Assembly: GCA_964416645.1 (NCBI GenBank)
Contig: CAYQEZ010000034.1
Location: 1-21,226 of the forward strand
Length of the DNA stretch: 21,226 nucleotides
Reading direction: 5' to 3'
DNA from: GCA-002282575 sp964416645
GTDB taxonomy: Bacteria > Pseudomonadota > Gammaproteobacteria > Thiomicrospirales > Thiomicrospiraceae
Under the pieces are notes generated by a model. The model was given only the letters and a program-made list of their open reading frames with translations. It was not told the origin of the DNA and did no database searches. Both the position numbers and the translations under genes were made by a program. How positions within the stretch are numbered: position 1 is the first letter of the stretch; each line of letters opens with the position of its first letter. Shown here one piece after another: positions 15,150 through 21,226 of this stretch.

Positions 15150-18059
15150 ATGAGCGCTTTTTCGCTAGTCCGTCGTCATCAATTAGCTGCCTTAACCATT
15201 GAGATTGAGGAGTATCGTCACAATGTTACTGGAGCGCAACATTTCCATTTAGCAACGCAAGATCCACACAATGCGTTCATGGTGGCCTTTAGAACGGTTC
15301 CGATGGACAGTACGGGTGTGGCGCACATTTTAGAGCACACCGTACTCTGTGGTAGCGAAAAATACCCTGTGCGTGATCCTTTCTTTATGATGATTCGTCG
15401 CTCTTTAAATACCTTCATGAATGCGTTCACCAGCAGTGATTGGACGGCTTATCCTTTCGCCAGTTTAAATAAAAAAGACTATTACAATTTACTCGATATT
15501 TATCTTGATGCGGTCTTTTTCCCGAACATTCATCCGTTGGATTTTGCCCAAGAAGGTCATCGATTCGACTTTGAAACACCCGGTGATAGTAACAGTCCTT
15601 TAGTTTACAAAGGGGTGGTGTTCAATGAAATGAAGGGGGCAATGAGTGCGCCAACCTCAACGCTGTGGCAGGCATTTACCGAAGCTGTTTTCCCAACCAG
15701 CACTTACCACTACAACAGTGGTGGTGAACCTGTTGATATTCCAGATTTAACGCATGATCAGTTAGTGGCTTTCCATCAACGTCACTATCACCCTTCGAAT
15801 GCTGTCTTTTTCACTTATGGCGATATTCCTGCCAGTGAGCATCATGCGCGTTGGCAAGCACAAGCCTTAGCCCGTTTTACTGAACGACTCGAACCCGTTA
15901 TGGTGAGCGATGAGCAACGCTACACTGCCCCTATTCAAGTAGTTTCGTCCTATGCCTTAGATGAAGCCGACTTGAGCAAGAAAACCCATGTGGTGTTGGG
16001 CTGGCTTTTAGGTAAAAATCAGGATGTGCGTGATGTGTTGCGGGGTCATTTACTGAGCATGGTGTTGCTGGATAATAGCGCATCACCCTTGCGCTATTTA
16101 CTGGAAACGACTGAGTTGGGTGCTTCGCCATCGCCTTTATGTGGTTTGCAAGACGATTTTAAAGAAATGATTTTTGCTGCTGGCTTAATGGGTTCAGAAG
16201 CAGAGGATGCCGATGCGATTGAAGCCTTGATTTTGGATGAGTTAAGCCGTTTGGCGCGTGAAGGCGTTCCCCATGAGCATTTAGCAGCGATGTTGCATCA
16301 ATTAGAGTTGGGACAGCGCGAAATTGGTGGCGATGGCTATCCATTTGGATTACAGCTTTTCTTACGTGCATTGCCAGCAGCAATTCATGGTGGCGATCCT
16401 GTTGCTTTGCTGGACATTGATGAAGCCCTATTAGAGCTGCGTCAAGAAATTGCCAATCCTGCCTTTATTCCAACGTTGATTCAACAATGGTTATTAGATA
16501 ACCCACATCGTGTGCGCTTGGTATTGTCGCCAGACAACAAATTGAACGCACAAAAAGCGCAGGCAGAAAGAGCGCATTTAGATGCTACTCAAGCGCTGAT
16601 GACGCCAGAACAAAAGCAAGCGATTGTTGAATTGGCAGCGGCGCTAGAAGAACGTCAGGCACAAGAAGATGATGTGAACATCTTACCTAAAGTTGAATTG
16701 TCGGATATCCCAGCAGATTTGCCCCAATTCAAAGGGCGTAGTGAATACTTTCATCACTTAAAAACCACCTTAGCACCCGCTGCAACCAATGGTTTGGTTT
16801 ATCAGCAAGTCATTTTAGACATTCCCGAGTTAACGCGTGAACAAGCAGACTTGCTACCCTTGTTAACGGGTACTTGGGCTGAAGTAGGTGTGGGCAGTGA
16901 CGATTACCTGAGCACACAAATGCGCCAAGCGAGTTTAACTGGCGGTTTGGGTGCGAGTCTGTCGGTTGCGGCTCATAAAGATGATCCAGCTCAGTCACGT
17001 GCTAAGGTGGTGTTATCAGGTAAAGCCCTGAATAGCAATGCAATGGCCTTAGCGCAATTGATGGAGCAAACGCTTTTTGAAGCTCGTTTTGATGAGCTTG
17101 ACCGTTTGCGTGAGTTGGTGTCGATGACGCGTGTCAACGCGGAACAGTCGATTACCAGCAATGGTCATAGTTTGGCTATGTTGGCAGCGAGTGCGAGTTT
17201 TGGGGTGTCTTCTGCCTTTGCTCATGCTAACAGTGGCTTGTTGGGACTAAAACGCTTTAAAGCACTTGATGATCGCTTAGAAAACGAATCGGAACTGCAA
17301 GCATTCGCGGCAACGCTGGCTTCCACGCGTGATGCGTTGGCATCGGTGAATCGTCAGGTCTTGATTGTCGGTGAGTCAGATATGTTGTTATCGATAAATG
17401 ATCATTTAGATCAGGCTTGGCAGCGTATGGGGGATGCCACTCAGCCAGGTAAGGGTCTGCTGGTGGATGTACCAGCACGTGCTTTAGGGCAAGCATGGGT
17501 GACCAGTACACAGGTGCATTTTTGTGCGCAAGCTCATGCAGCTGTGCCTTGGTCGCATGAGGACTCTCCCTTGTTATCGGTGTTGTCTGGCGTGTTACGT
17601 AATGGTTATTTGCACCCGAATATTCGCGAGAAAGGTGGTGCTTATGGTGGCGGAGCAAGCTATGACGCTGAAAGTGCCAGCTTCCGTTTCTTTTCTTACC
17701 GTGATCCGCGTTGTGAAGAAACCTACGACATATTTGATGGTGCTTTGGCGTGGCTTTTATCCAACGATGCCAAAGTGTCGCTGGTAGAAGAAGCCATTTT
17801 GGGTGTCATTGGTGCGATGGACAAACCCAGCTCACCTGCCAGTGAAGTGAAAAAGTTGTTTCATTTGGGGTTGGCAGGCAAGGATCATGCATCGCGTATG
17901 GCGTGGCGCAAAGGCGTACTGAACGCTAATTTGGATAGCTTACGTCGCGTTGCGCAAACCTATTTGGCCTCTGGCGCGAAAACCAGAGCAGTGTTGACTA
18001 ATGAGGCAACGGCACAGCGATTGGCGCAAGAGCAACAGTTTGAAATCTGTGAAATGTAA
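15150..18059 (+). CDS. PreP-like M16C (insulinase-family) metallopeptidase
   Basis: This 969-residue protein is a peptidasome of the presequence-protease branch of family M16. The inverted zinc motif is H59-I-L-E62-H63 (AHILEHTVLCGS), and the distal glutamate ligand lies in FNEMKGAMS about 100 residues later. The C-terminal half keeps the family's substrate-binding block with NIREKGGAYGGGASYDAES and FFSYRDPR. Four tandem M16-type domains with a helical hinge near residues 485-530 explain the length, which is normal for PreP (about 970). No signal peptide is present, so it should act in the cytosol on short unfolded peptides. The ATG has a ribosome site, TGAGGA at 15138-15143. It stands alone: a divergent gene lies upstream and a separate transcription unit downstream. 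Confidence 0.94.
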   Translation: MSAFSLVRRHQLAALTIEIEEYRHNVTGAQHFHLATQDPHNAFMVAFRTVPMDSTGVAHILEHTVLCGSEKYPVRDPFFMMIRRSLNTFMNAFTSSDWTAYPFASLNKKDYYNLLDIYLDAVFFPNIHPLDFAQEGHRFDFETPGDSNSPLVYKGVVFNEMKGAMSAPTSTLWQAFTEAVFPTSTYHYNSGGEPVDIPDLTHDQLVAFHQRHYHPSNAVFFTYGDIPASEHHARWQAQALARFTERLEPVMVSDEQRYTAPIQVVSSYALDEADLSKKTHVVLGWLLGKNQDVRDVLRGHLLSMVLLDNSASPLRYLLETTELGASPSPLCGLQDDFKEMIFAAGLMGSEAEDADAIEALILDELSRLAREGVPHEHLAAMLHQLELGQREIGGDGYPFGLQLFLRALPAAIHGGDPVALLDIDEALLELRQEIANPAFIPTLIQQWLLDNPHRVRLVLSPDNKLNAQKAQAERAHLDATQALMTPEQKQAIVELAAALEERQAQEDDVNILPKVELSDIPADLPQFKGRSEYFHHLKTTLAPAATNGLVYQQVILDIPELTREQADLLPLLTGTWAEVGVGSDDYLSTQMRQASLTGGLGASLSVAAHKDDPAQSRAKVVLSGKALNSNAMALAQLMEQTLFEARFDELDRLRELVSMTRVNAEQSITSNGHSLAMLAASASFGVSSAFAHANSGLLGLKRFKALDDRLENESELQAFAATLASTRDALASVNRQVLIVGESDMLLSINDHLDQAWQRMGDATQPGKGLLVDVPARALGQAWVTSTQVHFCAQAHAAVPWSHEDSPLLSVLSGVLRNGYLHPNIREKGGAYGGGASYDAESASFRFFSYRDPRCEETYDIFDGALAWLLSNDAKVSLVEEAILGVIGAMDKPSSPASEVKKLFHLGLAGKDHASRMAWRKGVLNANLDSLRRVAQTYLASGAKTRAVLTNEATAQRLAQEQQFEICEM

Positions 18060-18110
18060 AGAGATAAGAGAGAGGCATATTATTCTTTGCTGTGATTGAT
18101 AAAATTTATG

Positions 18111-18138
18111 TTGCAACTAATTTTATTTATGATAATAT
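18111..18138 (+). promoter_or_regulatory. Promoter of a possible small RNA
   Basis: TTGCAA (18111-18116) and TAATAT (18133-18138) are separated by 16 bases, a good sigma-70 arrangement. Any transcript would start near 18145 and meet the terminator at 18178-18204. The surrounding DNA is very AT-rich, so a chance match is possible. Confidence 0.4.
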
Positions 18139-18144
18139 AAGTTT

Positions 18145-18204
18145 CGTGGTATTTTCTTCATGAGTATCCTCTTATGACCCAGCTTAACGGCTGGGCTTTT
18201 TTTT
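18145..18204 (+). ncRNA. Candidate short non-coding RNA of about 60 nt
   Basis: A plausible promoter lies just upstream, and the 3' end is an intrinsic terminator with eight Ts, the usual form for Hfq-type small RNAs. The only reading frame inside is a five-codon one (ATG at 18160, encoding MSILL). It matches no RNA family that I recognise. The alternative is that the hairpin only ends the M16C protease transcript and the promoter is chance. Confidence 0.3.
18178..18204 (+). terminator. Intrinsic terminator after the M16C protease gene
   Basis: A 6-bp GC-rich stem, CCCAGC / GCTGGG (18178-18183 and 18190-18195) with a six-base loop, is followed one base later by eight Ts (18197-18204). It lies 118 bases past the protease stop and separates it from hisC-tyrA. 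Confidence 0.88.
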
Positions 18205-18241
18205 GCCTAAAATGAGTGATTTTCCGTCATAATCGATTAGC

Positions 18242-18270
18242 TTGATGCATTGAGTGGGCTAGCGTAAAAT
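18242..18270 (+). promoter_or_regulatory. Sigma-70 promoter of hisC-tyrA
   Basis: TTGATG (18242-18247) and TAAAAT (18265-18270) are separated by the optimal 17 bases. The start site would be near 18277, leaving a leader of about 32 bases. The leader shows no clear Shine-Dalgarno sequence before the ATG at 18309. Confidence 0.6.
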
Positions 18271-18308
18271 GCGTCTATTCTCTTCATTATTTTGGTTTCA
18301 ACGCAACT

Positions 18309-19406
18309 ATGTCATGTGATGCACTTGTCTTGCCAGCGATTCGCGGCCTTACCCCCTACCAAACCGGCAAACCGATTGATGAATTACAGCGTGAGCTAGG
18401 CTTGACGCGTGTGAGTAAGTTAGCGTCGAATGAAAACCCCTTGGGCTGTTCTTTTGACCTAGTCAAAGCCTGTCAAGATAGACTTGAAGACATGGCGCGT
18501 TATCCCGATGGCGCAGGGTTTGCGCTGAAAAAGTCCATCAGTAGTCATTTTTCGCTCGACGCGAACGGTCTTGTCTTGGGTAATGGCTCCAATGATGTGC
18601 TGGAATTGATTGGTCGTACTTTTGCTGGTGCGGGCGATGAGGTGATCTTTTCGCAATACGCATTTGCCGTTTATGCCATTACCACACAAGCGATAGGGGC
18701 GACAGCCGTTGTCGTGCCAGCGAAAGACTATGCGCATGACTTAGCTGCCATGGCGGCAGCGATTACCGACAAGACTAAGCTCATTTATTTAGCTAATCCT
18801 AATAACCCAACGGGAACTTGTTTTGGGCAGGCAGAATGGGATGCCTTTATGGCGAAAGTGCCCAAGTGCGTTATGGTCGTGCTCGATGAAGCTTATACCG
18901 AATACGTCACACAAGTCGATTATGCCGATGGGTTGAAAGAATTAAGCAGATACGACAATTTAATTGTTACGCGTACTTTTTCCAAAGCTTATGGGATGGC
19001 GGGTTTTCGATTGGGTTTTGCGGCCTGTTCTGCTGAAGTCGCGAGTTATATCAATCGAGTGCGTCAGCCTTTTAATGTCAATAGTTTAGCCATGGTGGCG
19101 GGTATCGCCGCGTTGGCGGATCAAGATCATGTCAAAGAAAGTGTTGCCGTCAATCGTAAGGGTATGAGCATTTGGCAACAAGCCTTGTCGGTATTGGGCT
19201 TAAGTTACATTCCTAGCCAAGGAAATTTCTTATGCGTGGATATGGGACAGCCAGCCCAGCCTTTGTATGAAGCCTTGTTGCGTGAAGGGGTGATTGTCCG
19301 TCCTGTCGGTGCTTATGGTTTGCCTAATCATTTACGTATCTCTATTGGTACCGATGAAGAAAATATGCACGGCATTGAAGCCTTAACTCAGGTTTTAGGC
19401 AAGTGA
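18309..19406 (+). CDS. hisC: Histidinol-phosphate / aromatic aminotransferase (HisC2-type)
   Basis: This 365-residue fold-type I PLP enzyme transfers amino groups to histidinol-phosphate precursors and, in the HisC2 subgroup, to aromatic keto acids. Visible motifs are KLASNENPLG at 37-46, NPNNPTGT at 163-170, the pyridoxal-contacting D193 in LDEAYTEY, and the Schiff-base lysine K226 in TFSKAYGMAGFRLGF. Length and motifs match HisC. Its stop overlaps the start of tyrA in GTGA, so the physiological role is probably tyrosine and phenylalanine synthesis, as in other hisC2-tyrA gene pairs. A separate HisC in a his operon elsewhere in the genome is expected but cannot be seen. The ATG lacks an obvious ribosome site; no better in-frame start is visible nearby. 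Confidence 0.93.
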   Translation: MSCDALVLPAIRGLTPYQTGKPIDELQRELGLTRVSKLASNENPLGCSFDLVKACQDRLEDMARYPDGAGFALKKSISSHFSLDANGLVLGNGSNDVLELIGRTFAGAGDEVIFSQYAFAVYAITTQAIGATAVVVPAKDYAHDLAAMAAAITDKTKLIYLANPNNPTGTCFGQAEWDAFMAKVPKCVMVVLDEAYTEYVTQVDYADGLKELSRYDNLIVTRTFSKAYGMAGFRLGFAACSAEVASYINRVRQPFNVNSLAMVAGIAALADQDHVKESVAVNRKGMSIWQQALSVLGLSYIPSQGNFLCVDMGQPAQPLYEALLREGVIVRPVGAYGLPNHLRISIGTDEENMHGIEALTQVLGK

Positions 19407-20266
19407 TAGAGCGCTTAGCCATTTTAGGCGTTGGACTGATTGGTGGTTCATTGGCTTTATCACTTAAACAACAGGGGTTAGTGAAGCAGGTCGTGGGTTA
19501 TGGACGCTCCAAAGCGAATTTAGCCGAAGCCTTAACACTGGGTATTATCGATGAAGCAGTCGAGAGCACGGCTGAAGCAGTGCGCAATGCCGATATGGTG
19601 GTGTTGGCCGTTCCCATTGCTTCTATGCGCGGGTTGTTAGCAGAAATCAAACCTCACTTATTAGATACGGCGATTTTGACCGATGTGGGCAGCGCCAAGG
19701 GCTGTTGGATTGAGGATGTATTGTCGGTGTGGCAAGGCGTTTGGCCAGAAAATGCCGTACCTGCACACCCGATTGCTGGCGCAGAAAAAAGTGGCGCGGC
19801 GGCTGCGATGGCTGATTTGTACGTTGGGCGAAAAGTGGTCATTACACCGCATGAGCAAACTGGTGCATCGGCTTTAGCCAAAGTGACGCAGATGTGGCAA
19901 GCAACGGGGGCTGATGTCCGTTGTATGTCGTCTGAAGAACACGACCTAACTTTTGCTTGGACCAGTCATTTACCGCATTTATTGTCTTTTGCTTTGGTGG
20001 ATATGTTTAGCCAACGCGACGATGTTGAGCGCCTGTTTGATTATACGGCAGGTGGGTTTCGCGACTTTACCCGTATCGCTGCTTCCGACCCTACCATGTG
20101 GCGCGATATTGTTCAGCTTAATGCGCCAGCTATTGCTCAAGCACTCATGGCCTATCAACAGCAGTTACAAACCTACGCTGACATGTTGGAGCAACAAGAC
20201 TGGCAAGCATTAAGTGAAGCCTTTGCCCGGGCAAAAGCAACACGAGATGCCTTGCTGCCGAGTTAG
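19403..20266 (+). CDS. tyrA: Prephenate/arogenate dehydrogenase
   Basis: This 287-residue NAD(P)-dependent enzyme oxidatively decarboxylates prephenate (or arogenate) on the way to tyrosine. The Rossmann motif GVGLIGGS is at residues 9-16, and the TyrA signature HPIAGAEKSG is at 122-131. A helical dimerisation domain fills the second half, with TSHLPHLLSFAL and GGFRDFTRIAASDP as conserved blocks. No chorismate mutase domain is fused at the N terminus and no ACT domain follows, so it is the single-domain type. The start is GTG at 19403, whose last two bases form part of the hisC TGA, giving coupled translation. In many gammaproteobacteria aroA follows; here the next gene is convergent and only seven bases away. 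Confidence 0.95.
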   Translation: MIERLAILGVGLIGGSLALSLKQQGLVKQVVGYGRSKANLAEALTLGIIDEAVESTAEAVRNADMVVLAVPIASMRGLLAEIKPHLLDTAILTDVGSAKGCWIEDVLSVWQGVWPENAVPAHPIAGAEKSGAAAAMADLYVGRKVVITPHEQTGASALAKVTQMWQATGADVRCMSSEEHDLTFAWTSHLPHLLSFALVDMFSQRDDVERLFDYTAGGFRDFTRIAASDPTMWRDIVQLNAPAIAQALMAYQQQLQTYADMLEQQDWQALSEAFARAKATRDALLPS

Positions 20267-20273
20267 TAATTAG

Positions 20274-21032
20274 TTATGGCAACAACCTAAGTTTGGCAGT
20301 ACGCATAAAGTTTTCATAATTTAGCGGTTTGCCGATTTGCGCATCGGCTTCATTGGCGACGACATAAGCCCAAGCATTGTTGGTCGTTGGGTCGTAAATC
20401 AGCTTGTACAAATGGGTAGGTACCCAAACACGATTGTTACCTAAAATGTGCATCTTATCAATGGAAGTGAACAGCGCACCGGTATAAACATAAACATCGC
20501 CTTTGGCGACACTTGCGTAGTTTTTCACTTCGGTTTCAACTTTAGACCAAACTTGCTTATGAAAGCGAGGAGGTTGAGCAACCACATTGGTTAAGGCATA
20601 GGTTTGTGCATTCGCATTGGGCTGACCGAAGCTGCTCAATAATCCCAATCGGCCCTTATCCATACCTGAACCGTTCCAGTCACTCAGTTCAGCTATTTCA
20701 CCTTTATTTACACGATTATCGGCAAAATAAGCCTGTCCACTCGATTCCCCTTTTGATTGCATCATAGTTGCATTCAGTTTTTCAACCACTACTAAGGGGG
20801 TTTTAGTGCGTTTTGAATAAAGCACCGCAAAACTATCCGAGCAGAGTTGTGAGGTATTTAAAGCTTGTGAATAGTTGTCGAGCACTAATTTAGGATTGTT
20901 TTCTGGAAAAAAAGTGGCACATTTTTCGAAATTGAGCACGCGCTGTTGACCATTATACTCGGCTTTTGCCCAAGCATGAGAAGCAAGAAGTGTCGTGCTT
21001 AATAGTCCTGCCCAAAGCATATATAGTGACAT
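20274..21032 (-). CDS. Exported DNA/RNA non-specific endonuclease homologue, probably catalytically inactive
   Basis: This 252-residue protein carries a signal peptide (residues 1-22, ending HAWA) and matches the NUC/Serratia nuclease fold: FAVLYSKRTKTPLVVVEKLN (69-88), YFADNR (102-107), DWNGSGMDKGR (118-128), YALTNVVAQ (145-153) and VPTHLYKLIYD (204-214). The catalytic DRGH motif reads DKGR, so its histidine is Arg128. The Mg-binding asparagine, in the N-x8-N-x3-W pattern, is His158, while N149, Q153, W162 and E166 are kept. Two cysteines (C38, C64) may form a disulfide. The fold looks intact, with no stop or frameshift, suggesting a non-enzymatic nucleic-acid-binding or other role. That role is inference. 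The ribosome site TAGGAA lies about 10 bases before the ATG. It is convergent with tyrA, with no terminator between them. Confidence 0.85.
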   Translation of the reverse strand: MSLYMLWAGLLSTTLLASHAWAKAEYNGQQRVLNFEKCATFFPENNPKLVLDNYSQALNTSQLCSDSFAVLYSKRTKTPLVVVEKLNATMMQSKGESSGQAYFADNRVNKGEIAELSDWNGSGMDKGRLGLLSSFGQPNANAQTYALTNVVAQPPRFHKQVWSKVETEVKNYASVAKGDVYVYTGALFTSIDKMHILGNNRVWVPTHLYKLIYDPTTNNAWAYVVANEADAQIGKPLNYENFMRTAKLRLLP

Positions 21033-21174
21033 GGATTAAATTCCTAATTCATTAGATGGTCACTATGTTACACCAAAGAGCAGTAAAAATGTGTTGAGTC
21101 GATTGAGTGTATTCTGATGATTGATGGTTTGGCTCATCGATTTTATCACTTAATCAGTGAGATTACTCTTAATG

Positions 21175-21226
21175 TTGGATCTCAACTGGTTGGATAAGTT
21201 ATAATTACCTTAAATCTCAGTACCTG
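21175..21226. repeat. Right copy of the terminal inverted repeat
   Basis: This segment is the reverse complement of bases 4-55 with one mismatch. It begins TTGGATCTCAACTGG at its inner edge and runs off the end of the scaffold. Between it and the nuclease gene (21033-21174) I see no gene and no clear promoter. Confidence 0.85.

Noticed and set aside
17257..17658. Minus-strand open frame of 133 codons inside the M16C gene
   Set aside because: It is antisense to conserved protease blocks such as REKGGAYGG and has low-complexity, His-rich content typical of shadow frames.
1..21226. The terminal repeat as evidence of a circular plasmid or phage
   Set aside because: The repeats are inverted. A circular molecule cut by assembly would show a direct terminal overlap. 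The genes are also ordinary chromosomal metabolism.
1..21226. A 21-kb composite transposon bounded by the inverted repeats
   Set aside because: No transposase or other mobility gene is present and most genes are housekeeping. The scaffold ends falling inside the repeats are better explained by assembly breaks.

Overview
This window looks like a scaffold from the chromosome of a gammaproteobacterium. The evidence is the acs / yjcH (DUF485) / actP acetate genes, a hisC2-tyrA pair, a RoxA-type ribosomal oxygenase, an M61-PDZ peptidase and a cytosolic PreP-type M16C protease. I cannot name the genus. Coding density is high: no gene-free stretch exceeds 300 bases, the longest being 1-268, 18060-18308 and 21033-21226. 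I see no tRNA, rRNA, CRISPR array, transposase or phage gene.

Layout. (1) 1-55 and 21175-21226 are inverted copies of one repeat at the two ends, most likely where assembly stopped in a multicopy element. (2) 215-7926 (+) is a metal-efflux operon: outer-membrane factor, lipoprotein adaptor, CzcA-type RND pump, a PII-like protein and a Na/Pi-cotransporter-like protein, driven by an extended -10 promoter and closed by a bidirectional terminator. The pump gene is interrupted by 100 Ns. The same 55 bases lie on both sides of the gap, so the gap is a scaffolding artefact and the real gene is an intact 1027 codons. (3) 7997-15067 (-) reads from right to left as M61 peptidase, roxA, acs, yjcH and actP. 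The last three form the acetate uptake and activation module, but an intrinsic terminator and a 10-bp inverted repeat separate acs from yjcH-actP. (4) 15150-18059 (+) is the M16C protease gene, divergent from the M61 gene with overlapping predicted -10 boxes. (5) 18111-18204 is a small promoter-terminator unit that may encode a short RNA. (6) 18309-20266 (+) is hisC2-tyrA, with overlapping stop and start codons. (7) 20274-21032 (-) is an exported NUC-type nuclease homologue that has lost its catalytic His and Mg-binding Asn.

How the genes work together. The czcCBA products form a tripartite inner membrane-periplasm-outer membrane exporter; the PII-like protein probably modulates it and the Na/Pi transporter may connect it to phosphate. 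ActP imports acetate and Acs converts it to acetyl-CoA. HisC2 and TyrA supply tyrosine (and possibly phenylalanine and histidine) transamination and dehydrogenation steps. No wholly novel system is evident. The items most worth a second look are the RND-PII-NptA operon, the pseudo-nuclease, the inverted repeat before yjcH and the small promoter-terminator unit.
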